A stretch of DNA of 64,000 bases from Azospirillum thiophilum (GTDB lineage: Bacteria; Pseudomonadota; Alphaproteobacteria; Azospirillales; Azospirillaceae). The notes beneath the pieces were generated by a model, which saw only the letters and a list, made by a program, of their open reading frames with translations, was not told the origin of the DNA and searched no databases. A program made the position numbers and the translations under genes. Where the stretch lies: assembly GCF_001305595.1 (NCBI RefSeq), contig NZ_CP012405.1, forward strand, positions 1-64,000, given 5' to 3'. This document shows positions 18,051-27,074 of this stretch, piece after piece. Numbering within the stretch: the stretch's first letter is position 1; every line of letters begins with the position of its first letter.

Positions 18051-19133
18051 ATGAGCATCCGCCAATCCGGTTGGTCCCGCCGCACTCTGCTGAAAGCCGG
18101 CGCCGCCGGCACCGCCGCGCTCGCCATGCCCGCGATCTGGAGCCCGGCCCGTGCGCAGAACAAGCGGATCGTCGTGCGCGACGACGGCGGCATCTACACC
18201 AAGGCCTATGGCGAGATCTTCTACAAGCCCTTCACCGAGGCCACCGGCATCGAGGTGATCGGCGTCCAGGCGAACGCCGAGCCGACGGCGCAGATCCGCT
18301 CGATGGTGGAAGCGAAGTCATACACCTGGGACATGGCCAAGATCAGCCAGCCGGCCATCCTGATGCTGACCGGCGGCGACAAGCCGCTGCTGGAGAAGCA
18401 CGGGCTGGAGGCAGATCCGTCCGTCGCCTCGATCCCCAAGCAGTACATGTCGGAATACGGCGTCGGCACCAACGTCTACACCACCGTGCTGGCCTACCGC
18501 ACCGACGCCTTCAAGGGCCGCAAGGCGCCGGCCTCGTGGAAGGATTTCTACGACGTCGCCAACTTCCCCGGCCGCCGCGCCCTGCGCAAGCACCCGTTCG
18601 ACACCATCGAACAGGCGCTGATGGCCGACGGCGTGCCGACCGGCCAGGTCTATCCCTGCGACATCGACCGCGCCATCAAGGCGCTGGACCGCATCAAGAA
18701 GGACATCTCGGTGTTCTGGACCAGCGGCGCGCAGGTCGAGCAGATGCTGCTGTCGGGCGAGGTCGACATGGTGCCGACCTGGGTGTCGCGCCCGCAGGCG
18801 GCGATGGCGGCCGGCGCCCCGGTCGGCATCGTGTGGGACCAGAACATCTGGGGCCTGGACAGCTGGGCGATCCTGGCCGGCACGCCGAACGCCGACGCCT
18901 GCCGCCAGTTCATCAAGTTCGCCTCCGACCCCAAGCGGCAGGCGGCCCTGGTGAAGTTCTTCCCGGCCGGCGTCACCCAGCCGGAGGCCTTCAAGCACAT
19001 CGACGCGAAGATCGCCCCCGACTGCCCGACCTTCCCCGCCAACATCGAGCGCGGCCTGAAGATCGACGCCGATTATTGGCTGAAGAACCAGCAGACCGGG
19101 CTCGAGCGCTACAATGCGTGGCTGCTGAGCTGA
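18051..19133 (+). CDS. ABC transporter substrate-binding protein, PotD-like, Tat-exported
   Basis: 360-residue periplasmic binding protein of the spermidine/putrescine (PotD/PotF) and related family. The N terminus carries a twin-arginine signal (SRRTLLK, then a hydrophobic stretch ending at ARAQ), so it is probably exported folded. AGAGGAG precedes the ATG. The paired ATPase and permease follow at 19325 and 20442. The neighbouring catabolic enzymes act on hydroxyacids, so a polyamine substrate is not assured. Confidence 0.9.
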   Translation: MSIRQSGWSRRTLLKAGAAGTAALAMPAIWSPARAQNKRIVVRDDGGIYTKAYGEIFYKPFTEATGIEVIGVQANAEPTAQIRSMVEAKSYTWDMAKISQPAILMLTGGDKPLLEKHGLEADPSVASIPKQYMSEYGVGTNVYTTVLAYRTDAFKGRKAPASWKDFYDVANFPGRRALRKHPFDTIEQALMADGVPTGQVYPCDIDRAIKALDRIKKDISVFWTSGAQVEQMLLSGEVDMVPTWVSRPQAAMAAGAPVGIVWDQNIWGLDSWAILAGTPNADACRQFIKFASDPKRQAALVKFFPAGVTQPEAFKHIDAKIAPDCPTFPANIERGLKIDADYWLKNQQTGLERYNAWLLS

Positions 19134-19148
19134 GGCACCGTCGCGTTT

Positions 19149-19251
19149 CCCCCTCCCCAGCCCTCCCCCGCTGACGCGGGAGAGGGAACTCCGCTGCCCG
19201 GCAGCCATGACTCCCTCTCCCACCGCAGGTGGGGGAGGGTCGGGGAGGGGG
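19149..19251. repeat. Nested GC-rich palindromic repeats (BIME-like)
   Basis: Two hairpins sit between the binding-protein and ATPase genes. One is at 19161-19186 (11-bp arms, one mismatch) and one at 19213-19239 (12-bp arms, one mismatch, loop GCA). Both are enclosed by a 10-bp outer inverted repeat (CCCCCTCCCC at 19149-19158 and its complement at 19242-19251). The motif is related to the palindromes near 3443 and 62174. Such structures between a binding protein and its membrane subunits often stabilise the upstream mRNA segment; that role is inferred. Confidence 0.75.
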
Positions 19252-19324
19252 CAAAGGCACGCCTGTGCTCTCTCGACCTTTCGCATTCCCATCCTTCGGC
19301 CCACCCCTTCGCGAGGAGGCGCGC

Positions 19325-20440
19325 ATGTCTTCTTCCAGCCTTTCCGTCCAGGGCCTCGCCAAGCGCTACGGTGATTTCGTGGCGCTCGCCCCCACGGATC
19401 TCGTCGTCGCCGACGGCGAGTTCCTGACGCTGCTCGGCCCGTCGGGCTCCGGCAAGACGACGCTGCTCAGCCTGCTGGCCGGCCTCGTCCCGCCCGACGA
19501 GGGAAGCGTGCGCATCGGGTCGCAGGACGTCACCTACGCCCCGCCCTACGAGCGCGACATCGGCGTGGTGTTCCAGAACTACGCCCTGTTCCCGCACATG
19601 ACCGTCGAGGAGAACATCGCCTTCCCGCTGAAGATGCGGAAGGTGGCGGCGGACGACGCCAGGCGGCGCGCCCGCGAGGCGCTGGAGATGGTCCATCTGC
19701 CGCACATCGCCGGCCGCTACCCGCGCGAGCTGTCGGGCGGCCAGCAGCAGCGCGTCGCGCTTGCCCGCTGCATGGTCTACAAGCCGTCGATCATCCTGAT
19801 GGACGAGCCGCTGGGCGCGCTCGACAAGAAGCTGCGTGAGCATATGCAGCTGGAGATCAAGCGCCTGCACCGCGAGATGGGGACGACCATCGTCTACGTC
19901 ACCCATGACCAGGAAGAGGCGATGACGATGTCCGACCGCATCTGCCTGATGAATGCCGGGCGGATCGAGCAGCTGGGCACGCCGGCAGACCTGTATTTCC
20001 GGCCGCGCTCGCTGTTCGTCGCCGACTTCCTGGGCGAATCCAACATCCTGCCCGCCGGCCTCGGCGCCCGCATCGGCGACGAGGTCGAGGTCGGGGTGGG
20101 CAGCGTCGGCATCCCCGGCCGCGCGCTCGCCAACGGCCACGACCTGCCGCAGGGCACGAAGGTCCGCGTGATGGTGCGGCCGCAGAATCTGGCGGTCACC
20201 CGTCAAGCCCAGGCTTCCGCACCGGGCGTCGAGGGCCGCGTGTCGGAGGTGATGGTCACCGGCAGCCTGACCAAGGTCTACATGGAGCCGCTGGACCGCA
20301 ACCTGCCGCCGCTGGTCGCAGCCTTCCCCACCCGCAACGAAGCCGACGCGGTCCGCATCGACGACGTGCTGACGCTGTCCTGGAGCGGACGCGACGCCGT
20401 GGTCATCGCCGACAGCTCGGCCGTTGCGGGAGCGGCGTGA
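19325..20440 (+). CDS. ABC transporter ATP-binding protein, PotA-like
   Basis: 371-residue ATPase of the polyamine/iron import class. Seen: Walker A GPSGSGKTT, Q-loop VFQNYALFPHM, signature LSGGQQQR, Walker B IILMDEP, the H-loop VTHDQEEA, and a C-terminal TOBE-type regulatory domain. The ATG at 19325 is chosen because GAGGAGG lies just upstream; the frame stays open 5' through the palindromic repeats. It energises the fused permease encoded next, whose ATG begins one base after its stop codon. Confidence 0.95.
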   Translation: MSSSSLSVQGLAKRYGDFVALAPTDLVVADGEFLTLLGPSGSGKTTLLSLLAGLVPPDEGSVRIGSQDVTYAPPYERDIGVVFQNYALFPHMTVEENIAFPLKMRKVAADDARRRAREALEMVHLPHIAGRYPRELSGGQQQRVALARCMVYKPSIILMDEPLGALDKKLREHMQLEIKRLHREMGTTIVYVTHDQEEAMTMSDRICLMNAGRIEQLGTPADLYFRPRSLFVADFLGESNILPAGLGARIGDEVEVGVGSVGIPGRALANGHDLPQGTKVRVMVRPQNLAVTRQAQASAPGVEGRVSEVMVTGSLTKVYMEPLDRNLPPLVAAFPTRNEADAVRIDDVLTLSWSGRDAVVIADSSAVAGAA

Positions 20441-20441
20441 C

Positions 20442-22229
20442 ATGAGCGGACAGTCCCTGGCCATGACCCACACCGCAGGCGCCAAGCGCCACTCCCCGCC
20501 GCCCGCCTGGCGCAAGCCGGTGCTGATGGGCGCCCCGCTCGTCCTCCTTCTCTCCGCCTTCCTGGTCTTCCCGGTCGGGCAGCTGCTGGCGCTCAGCGTC
20601 TACAACGGGCAGGGCTTCACGCTGGCGCCCTATGCGCAGCTGTTCGCCTCCAGCCTCTACGTCACCGTGCTGTGGATCACGCTGAAGATCTCGCTGGCGA
20701 CGACGCTGGTCTCGGTGGTCGCCGCATACCCCATCGCCTACCTGATCTCGGTCGCCAAGGGACCGGCGAAGAGCCGGCTGATCTTCTGGGTGCTGCTGTC
20801 CTTCTGGACCAGCTTCCTGGTGCGCGCCTTCGCCTGGGTGGTCATCCTCGGCCGCAACGGCGTCATCAACAGCACGCTGATGTCGCTGGGCATCATCGAC
20901 CGCCCCCTCGACCTGCTCTACGGCTTCGGCTCGGTGCTGGTCGGCATGGTCCACGCCATGCTGCCGCTGGCGGTGATGACGATGCTGGCGGTGATGGAGA
21001 ACATCGACCGCACCCTGCCGCGCGCCGCCAGCACGCTGGGCGCCAGGCCCGGAACCGCCTTCTGGACCGTCTATTTCCCGCTGTCGCTGCCGGGCGTGGC
21101 CGCGTCGGCGATCATGGTCTTCGTGTCGGCCATCGGCTTCTTCATCGTGCCGGCCCTGCTGGGCGGACGGCGCGAGACGATGATCACCCAGCTGATCATC
21201 GACCAGGTGCAGCAGACGCTGAACTGGGGCCTGGCCGGCGCCATCTCGGTGCTGCTGCTGACGGTGGTGCTGGTGGTGTTCGTGCTGTACGACCGCGTCT
21301 TCGGCTTCGCCTCGCTGACCGGGGAGAGCGCTGCGGTGCGCAACCGCGACACCGCCATGCGGCGGCTGGGCGGGCGGGTGCTGGGGCTGCTCGGCTCGGC
21401 CAGCGACGCGGTGATCGGCCTGCTGCCACGCCGCCATCCCATCCGGGAGCGCAGCGAACAGCCGGTGGCGCTGTCGGCGGTCGTCTGGCTGCTGCTGGTG
21501 CTGATCAGCCTGCCCGCCTTCCTGATGATCCCGCTGTCCTTCGGCAAGGGCGGGCTGGCCTGGCCGCCGTCGGGCTTCACGCTGCAATGGTACGAACAGC
21601 TGTTGCAATCGCCGATCTGGATGCAGGCGCTGTGGCGGTCGATCGTGGTGGCCCTCGGGACCGGCCTGCTGGCGATGGCGATCGGCGTTCCCGCCGCCTT
21701 CCTGATGGTGCGCAGCCACATGCGCGGCAAGGGCGCCATGCTGGCCTTCATCCTGTCGCCCATCGTCGTGCCGCGCATGATCATCGCCGTCGGCATGTTC
21801 TATGTCTTCGCCCAGATGGGGCTGGTCGGCACGATCCTGGGGCTGGTCATCGGCCACACCGTGGTGGCGGTGCCCTATGTGGTGATGACGATGATGGCGG
21901 TGCTGCGCAACTACGACACCCGGCTGGACATGGCGGCGCAGAGCCTGGGCGCCCGGCCGCTGGCGGCGCTGCGCCACGTCACCTTCTCGATCCTGGGGGC
22001 CGGCATGCTGTCGTCCTTCCTGTTCGCCTTCGCCACCTCCTTCGACGAGCTGACCATCTCGCTGTTCTCGTCGGGCGGCCTCAGCGCCACCCTGCCCAAA
22101 CAGTTCTGGGACGAGGTGACGCTGCAGGTCTCGCCCGTCATCGCGGCGGTGTCGACCGGCCTGCTGCTGTTCGTCGCGGTGCTGATCTATGCCGCCGATC
22201 GGCTGCGCCGGCGCAGCCTCGCCGCCTGA
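20442..22229 (+). CDS. ABC transporter permease, PotB-PotC fusion
   Basis: 595-residue permease made of two tandem binding-protein-dependent transport domains that are usually separate PotB and PotC proteins. Each half ends with an EAA-type coupling motif: TLGARPGTAFWTVYFPLSLP near residue 200 and SLGARPLAALRHVTFSILGA near residue 505. The halves are joined by a loop of roughly 60 residues rich in charged residues (around 280-345). The ATG at 20442 is chosen over an in-frame ATG inside the ATPase gene. One polypeptide therefore probably forms the whole membrane channel. Confidence 0.9.
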   Translation: MSGQSLAMTHTAGAKRHSPPPAWRKPVLMGAPLVLLLSAFLVFPVGQLLALSVYNGQGFTLAPYAQLFASSLYVTVLWITLKISLATTLVSVVAAYPIAYLISVAKGPAKSRLIFWVLLSFWTSFLVRAFAWVVILGRNGVINSTLMSLGIIDRPLDLLYGFGSVLVGMVHAMLPLAVMTMLAVMENIDRTLPRAASTLGARPGTAFWTVYFPLSLPGVAASAIMVFVSAIGFFIVPALLGGRRETMITQLIIDQVQQTLNWGLAGAISVLLLTVVLVVFVLYDRVFGFASLTGESAAVRNRDTAMRRLGGRVLGLLGSASDAVIGLLPRRHPIRERSEQPVALSAVVWLLLVLISLPAFLMIPLSFGKGGLAWPPSGFTLQWYEQLLQSPIWMQALWRSIVVALGTGLLAMAIGVPAAFLMVRSHMRGKGAMLAFILSPIVVPRMIIAVGMFYVFAQMGLVGTILGLVIGHTVVAVPYVVMTMMAVLRNYDTRLDMAAQSLGARPLAALRHVTFSILGAGMLSSFLFAFATSFDELTISLFSSGGLSATLPKQFWDEVTLQVSPVIAAVSTGLLLFVAVLIYAADRLRRRSLAA

Positions 22230-22265
22230 TCCACCTTTACCCCTCGCCTCTTCCAAGGATTAGAC

Positions 22266-23198
22266 ATGCTTGACGCCACGAAGCTTCGCGGCATTCTGCC
22301 CGCCACGCCGACGCCGGTGACCTCCGACGGCACCATCGACGTGGCGGCGTCCAAGGCGCTGTTCTCCTGGCTGTTCCGCCAGGGGATCGACGGGCTGGTC
22401 CCGCTCGGCGGCACCGGCGAGTATGGCGCGCTGGCCAAGGACCAGCGCATCCGCTTCGCCGAGTTGGCGGTGGAGGCGATGGCGGGCGCGGACGGCAAGC
22501 GCGGCCCGGTGATCGCCGGCGTGCTGGACACCGGCTATCACGACGCGCTGGCCGCCGGCCGCGACTTCGCGGCGGCCGGGGTGGACGGGCTGCTGGTGCT
22601 GACCCCCTACTACACCAACCCGACGCAGGCCGGCATCCGCGACTATTTCCTGCGCTACGCCGACGAATCGCCGGTGCCGATCCTGATCTACGAGATCCCC
22701 TACCGCACCCGCATCGCCGTCGATCCGGAGATCCTGCACGAGCTGTCCAGGCACGAGCGGATCGTCGGCATGAAGGCCTGCAACACCGACATGTATCATT
22801 TCCTGCGCACGGTGGCGGGGGTGCACTCCTCCTTCGCGATGCTGAGCGGCGAGGACACACTGTTCCCGCTGCAGGTCGCGGCCGGGGCGAAGGGCGGCAT
22901 CGTGGTGACGGCCAACCTGCTGCCGCGTGCCTGGCGCCTGATCTTCGACCTCGCCTCGACGGGCAAGCTGGACAAGGCGCTGGAGATCCACCGGTCGCTG
23001 ATCCCGATGATGAATCTTGCCTTCGCCGAGACCAACCCCGGCCCGATGAAGGCGGTGATGGACCTGATCGGCGTCGACGCCCCGGCGATGCTGGCGCCGC
23101 TGCGCGAGCCGGCCGAGGATCTCAAGCGTTCCCTGCGGCGCGAACTGTCGCGCCTGCTGGTCACCTACGAGGGCGTGGCGGCGGTCCAGCCGGCCTGA
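22266..23198 (+). CDS. Dihydrodipicolinate synthase-family lyase/aldolase
   Basis: 310-residue TIM-barrel of the DapA/NanA family. The Schiff-base Lys lies in GMKACN (about 174), the pyruvate-binding motif is GGTGEYG near 48, and the conserved Tyr lies in IYEIPYRT near 144, where the usual YN is YE. Such enzymes cleave or form 2-oxo acids such as keto-deoxy sugar acids and hydroxy-oxoglutarates. Position downstream of a transporter and beside two hydroxyacid dehydrogenases argues for catabolic aldol cleavage rather than lysine synthesis. The substrate is unknown. Confidence 0.9.
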   Translation: MLDATKLRGILPATPTPVTSDGTIDVAASKALFSWLFRQGIDGLVPLGGTGEYGALAKDQRIRFAELAVEAMAGADGKRGPVIAGVLDTGYHDALAAGRDFAAAGVDGLLVLTPYYTNPTQAGIRDYFLRYADESPVPILIYEIPYRTRIAVDPEILHELSRHERIVGMKACNTDMYHFLRTVAGVHSSFAMLSGEDTLFPLQVAAGAKGGIVVTANLLPRAWRLIFDLASTGKLDKALEIHRSLIPMMNLAFAETNPGPMKAVMDLIGVDAPAMLAPLREPAEDLKRSLRRELSRLLVTYEGVAAVQPA

Positions 23199-23356
23199 AC
23201 GCCGCGTCCTGGACGTTGCGGCCCCCGCGATGCGCGTGGCATTCGGCTCGCCGGATGCTATGCGTAGCGCGGGGTCGCCGGACGAGTCCGCTGGACGAGG
23301 AACCGGCCGGGTGAAGACTGCCGATGGGGGAGCCTATGACGCGAGGAGCAGGACGG

Positions 23357-24217
23357 ATGTCGAAGACGGCTGACTCCATGAGTGAGGCGAGCGGGAAGAC
23401 CGTGGCGGCGGATGCGGGCGCGAAGCCGAAGGCCGATCCGCGCGAATCCTCGCTGTTCGTCGGGTCGACGGAAAAGACCTTCCAGATCCTGCACGCCTTC
23501 GACGGGCCGCACCGCCAGATGCCGCTGTCGGAGATCGCCAAGGCCGCCAACCTCGACCGCAGCGCGGCGCAACGGCTGGTCTACACGCTGGAGGTCCTGG
23601 GCTATCTGCGCCGTGTCCACGGCACGCGCAACTATGCGCTGACCCCGAAGCTGCTGCAGTTCTCCTACAACTACCAACGCGCGAACGAGCTGATCGAGAA
23701 GGCCTTCCCCTACCTGCTGGACATCAGCCGCAGCGTCGGCGAGACGGCGAACCTCCAGGAGTTGGACGGCGCCGAGATCGTCTTCGTCGCCCGCTTCCCC
23801 GGCAAGCATCTGGTGAACATCGAGTTCATGGTCGGCAGCCGCCTGCCCGCCTACTACACGGCGTCGGGCACCGCCATCCTGTCGCGCCTGTCGGAGGAGG
23901 AGCGGGAGGACATCCTGGCCCGCACCGACCTGCGCCCGCTCACCCCCTTCACCATCTGCGATCCCGACCGCCTACGCGCCCGCGTACGCGAGGCAGGTGA
24001 GAAGGGCTACGCCCTGCTGACCAACGAGGCGGTGATGGGCGACATCTCCGTCGGCGCGGCCATCACCGACGAGCATGGCCGCGCGGTCGCCGGAATCAGC
24101 ATCTCGGTCCCAGCCACGCGCTGGACGCCGGAACAGGTCGAACAGGAACTCGCCCGGCATGTCCAAGTGGCGGCGGCCTCCATCTCCGTCCACAAATTCG
24201 GCAGCTATTCGCGATAG
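23357..24217 (+). CDS. IclR-family transcriptional regulator
   Basis: 286-residue IclR regulator with an N-terminal winged HTH (about residues 28-85, with LSEIAKAANLDRSAAQRLVY) and a C-terminal effector domain. The ATG at 23357 has GAGGAG 8 bases upstream; ATGs at 23324 and 23336 have weaker sites. It lies inside the operon on the same strand, between the DapA-like and FMN dehydrogenase genes, and probably controls the unit. The dyad at 16501-16519 is a candidate target. The 158 bases before it show no gene. Confidence 0.9.
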   Translation: MSKTADSMSEASGKTVAADAGAKPKADPRESSLFVGSTEKTFQILHAFDGPHRQMPLSEIAKAANLDRSAAQRLVYTLEVLGYLRRVHGTRNYALTPKLLQFSYNYQRANELIEKAFPYLLDISRSVGETANLQELDGAEIVFVARFPGKHLVNIEFMVGSRLPAYYTASGTAILSRLSEEEREDILARTDLRPLTPFTICDPDRLRARVREAGEKGYALLTNEAVMGDISVGAAITDEHGRAVAGISISVPATRWTPEQVEQELARHVQVAAASISVHKFGSYSR

Positions 24218-24244
24218 CGCCACGCCGCGGGAGGCGGTGCCGCC

Positions 24245-25402
24245 ATGACAGGCTACCGGACGGCACGCTGCCGGGCGTGCCTGAACATCGACGACCTGCG
24301 CCGGATGGCCCGGCGGTATCTGCCGCGCGGTCTGTTCGACTACATCGACCGCGGCACCGAGGACGAGACGGCGCTGCGCCGCCTGCGCCAGTCCTTCGAC
24401 GGCAGCGAACTGATGCCGCGGGTGCTGGTCGACGGCCATGACCGCAGCGTCGGCGTGACGCTGTTCGGCCGCGAGCGCCCCCTGCCCTTCATCGTCGCCC
24501 CCACCGCCGCCGCCGGTCTGGTGCGCTATGACGGCGAGGTGCTGCTGGCCAGGGCGGCGCACGCCGCCGGCATTCCCTTCTGCGTCTCGACCCAGTCGAT
24601 CACCAGCATCGAGGCGATCGCCGAGGCGGGGGCAGAACTGTGGTTCCAGCTCTATGTCTGGCGTGACCGCAGCCTCACCCATGCCCTGCTCGACCGTGTC
24701 GCCGCCTGCGGCGTGGACACGCTGATCCTGACGGTCGACACCGCGGTATCGCCCAAGCGCGAGTACAACCAGCGCAACGGCTTCAGCGTCCCGGTCGTCC
24801 CGAGCTTGCGCGGGGCCGTCGACGTCGCGCTTCATCCCGCCTGGCTGTACGGCGTGCTGCTGCGGCTGCTGCGTGCCGGCGGCTGGCCGGGCTATGCCCA
24901 TTACCCGCCGGAATTCCGCACCCGGATCACCGACGCCGGCACGCACGACCGCATCCGGCTGTGCGACCGCGTGAATTGGGAGGACGTCGCGGATCTGCGG
25001 CGGCGCTGGACCGGCCGGATCATCCTCAAGGGCCTGCTGGCACCGGCCGACGCGACCCGGGCGGCCGAGGCCGGGGTCGATGCCATCGTCGTGTCCAACC
25101 ATGGCGGCCGCAACCTGGACAGCGCGCCGTCGCCATTGACGGTGCTGCCGCGGATCGCCGACAGCGTCGGGAACCGGCTCACCGTGCTGGCCGACAGCGG
25201 CGTCCGCCGCGGCAGCGACGCCGCCAAGCTGCTGGCCGCCGGGGCGTCGGCGGTGCTGCTCGGCCGCGCCCCGCTGTTCGGCCTTGCGGCGGGCGGCCAG
25301 CCGGGGGCCGAGCATGCTCTGGCGATCCTGCGCGACGAGCTGGACCGGACCATGGCCCTGCTTGGCTGCCGGACGGTCGGCGATCTGCGCGGCTGCACGT
25401 AA
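24245..25402 (+). CDS. FMN-dependent alpha-hydroxyacid dehydrogenase (LldD-like)
   Basis: 385-residue TIM-barrel flavoenzyme of the L-lactate dehydrogenase/glycolate oxidase family. Seen: the conserved FMN region VSNHGGRNLD, containing the catalytic His and substrate Arg, and the phosphate-binding ADSGVRRGSDAAKLLAAGA stretch. With the D-specific FAD enzyme at 16568, the operon has one oxidase type for each stereochemistry of 2-hydroxyacid. Membrane association through an internal segment (about residues 190-215) is possible, as in LldD. Confidence 0.92.
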   Translation: MTGYRTARCRACLNIDDLRRMARRYLPRGLFDYIDRGTEDETALRRLRQSFDGSELMPRVLVDGHDRSVGVTLFGRERPLPFIVAPTAAAGLVRYDGEVLLARAAHAAGIPFCVSTQSITSIEAIAEAGAELWFQLYVWRDRSLTHALLDRVAACGVDTLILTVDTAVSPKREYNQRNGFSVPVVPSLRGAVDVALHPAWLYGVLLRLLRAGGWPGYAHYPPEFRTRITDAGTHDRIRLCDRVNWEDVADLRRRWTGRIILKGLLAPADATRAAEAGVDAIVVSNHGGRNLDSAPSPLTVLPRIADSVGNRLTVLADSGVRRGSDAAKLLAAGASAVLLGRAPLFGLAAGGQPGAEHALAILRDELDRTMALLGCRTVGDLRGCT

Positions 25403-25413
25403 CGGCATCGCGG

Positions 25414-26052
25414 TCATCCCATCCGGCGCAGCGCACCGGACGTCATCGCCCGCAGAGTTCCTGGGCGCATGTTTCCTGGGCGCATGTCCGGCCGCGGCGC
25501 GGCGGCTGCAAGCGCTTGCAGGCGGTCGGCCAGCGCGCGTTCAGGGGCGCAGATCTCCTCGCACAGGGCGCGCATCTCGGCGATGGACGGGCGCCATTTC
25601 CGGGTCCGGCGCCAGAGGCGCGCGGCGGCATCCACCGTCCAGGCCGGGTATTCGCCCAGATCCTCGGCCCAATCCAGCGCCATCATCCGTTCGACCTCGG
25701 CGGTCAGCCCCTTGGCCGGGAAATGGCTCAGCAGGGTCAGCACCCGGCCCAGCAGATGGTCGCCGTCGACCGGGGCCAGCACGGTGGCGGAAAACTCCTC
25801 CAGCGCCTGACGGGCCTGGGCAGCCTGGGCAGCCGTGACGCCGTCCGGCGGCGTCCACAGCTCGATCATGCCGTCGAAGCCGTCCTCGCCGAAGCGCGGG
25901 CGCCGTTCGGTGCGTCCGCGGGCCAGGAGGTCCTGTAAAGCCGGCGGCAGGATGGCCACAAGGTGAGCCTGCCGTTCGGTCGCCGGCAGTCCGGGATCGA
26001 AGGCGGCGATGCGGGAACGCGGCAGCGGGGTCACGGTCGCCTTGGCGGTCAT
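25414..26052 (-). CDS. Unknown protein of the replication module
   Basis: 212-residue soluble protein that I cannot assign. It is read in the same direction as, and 10 bases after, a HTH/DnaT-like gene next to the origin. The middle part has the pattern LLSHFPAKGLTAEVERMMAL followed by WAEDLGEYPAWTVDAAARLW and a KWRPSIAEMRAL segment, reminiscent of small accessory proteins found beside helicase-loader genes in phages and plasmids. That resemblance is from memory, not a search. The ATG at 26052 has GAGGG upstream; the frame is open much further 5' only because of composition. Confidence 0.7.
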   Translation of the reverse strand: MTAKATVTPLPRSRIAAFDPGLPATERQAHLVAILPPALQDLLARGRTERRPRFGEDGFDGMIELWTPPDGVTAAQAAQARQALEEFSATVLAPVDGDHLLGRVLTLLSHFPAKGLTAEVERMMALDWAEDLGEYPAWTVDAAARLWRRTRKWRPSIAEMRALCEEICAPERALADRLQALAAAAPRPDMRPGNMRPGTLRAMTSGALRRMG

Positions 26053-26062
26053 TGCGGAGCCC

Positions 26063-26989
26063 TCACGACCAGGACGGCGCCGCGTCGGCGCGAGCATCGA
26101 CACGAGCAGCGGCGCGATGGCGCAGTTCGGCGGCGGCGGCGGCCCAGGCTCCCAGGCGCAGTTCGGTCGCACAGGCACCGGACGGCATGGCCTGACGGGC
26201 GAAGCGAGGGGCTTCCTGACGGCTAGCAACTGGAGCAAGGGCCGCGGACTGACGGTTGCGGTCGACGGGTGCCTTGCCGGCCGCCGCGTCCTGCGACAGC
26301 CAGGCCCGCCATGCGGCGGAGATGTCGCGGTAGCGGTAGCCATGCGCCTGGCAGCGCAGGATGAACCCCTCGACATGGCGGCCGAGGTCGATGCCGGCAT
26401 GGCACGCCGCGGCCCAGGCGAGGTCGTCGGCGTTGGGCATCCAATCCGCGGGCACCTCCCGTGCCGCCTTGCGCCCGCCTTTGGCGAGCGAGTCTGGAAT
26501 CTGTTTGAAATGGACCTGTTCCTGACTCGGAGGCGGACAGGGGGTGTGCGTCTGCGAGTCATCCCTGTCGGCGGCGGGAACAGGGCGTGGGGTCGCCGTG
26601 ACTGCGGTGGTGGCGACTGCCTGGGTGCCCTCCTCGTCGAGGGGAGTGAAGCGCAGGCGGTAGAGGCAGGACAGGCGGGCGCCATCACGGCCGCGGCGGT
26701 GCTCGACCCTGATCAGCCCGAGGTCGCCCAGCCCCTGGATGATGCGGTTGATGGTGGGGCGCGACCGCTTCAGCTTGGCGGCCAGCGTCGATTGCGACGG
26801 CCAGCACAATCCGTCCTCGTCGGCGAAGGTGGCGAGCGCCGCCAGCACGGCGAACCCGTCGGCGTCCAGGCCGGGTTGGTCGAGCCACCAGGCGGGGATC
26901 CGGCCCCAGCGACGGGTATCGGGAGTGCGGGCATCGGGGGGATTGGCGGTGGCGGGCGGTGGCGATGAAAATGGCTTGGGGGACTGCAT
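26063..26989 (-). CDS. HTH replication-accessory protein (DnaT-like C-terminal domain)
   Basis: 308-residue protein with a winged-helix region near residues 40-110 (WPSQSTLAAKLKRSRPTINR is the HTH). A segment around residues 180-235 (PADWMPNADDLAW ... FILRCQAHGYRY ... WRAWL) resembles the DnaT primosome-loading domain. The C terminus is Ala/Arg-rich. It is divergent from the Rep initiator, with the iteron array between, so a role in loading replication proteins or repressing rep is likely. GGAG lies 6 bases before the ATG. The assignment is by motif and context. Confidence 0.75.
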   Translation of the reverse strand: MQSPKPFSSPPPATANPPDARTPDTRRWGRIPAWWLDQPGLDADGFAVLAALATFADEDGLCWPSQSTLAAKLKRSRPTINRIIQGLGDLGLIRVEHRRGRDGARLSCLYRLRFTPLDEEGTQAVATTAVTATPRPVPAADRDDSQTHTPCPPPSQEQVHFKQIPDSLAKGGRKAAREVPADWMPNADDLAWAAACHAGIDLGRHVEGFILRCQAHGYRYRDISAAWRAWLSQDAAAGKAPVDRNRQSAALAPVASRQEAPRFARQAMPSGACATELRLGAWAAAAAELRHRAAARVDARADAAPSWS

Positions 26990-27074
26990 GGGACGCTCCG
27001 GGAATCTCGTATGGCCGGCAAGGGGCGGCTTGGACTTGCGCGAAGGATTCCGCCGACTGCCGCCCCCGTCGAAT

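Noticed and set aside
20403..22256. 617-codon minus-strand frame over the fused permease
   Set aside because: Antisense to a clear membrane protein; Gln/His/Arg-rich low-complexity sequence only.
26990..27074. DnaA boxes near the origin
   Set aside because: No sequence close to TTATCCACA was seen in the intergenic region.
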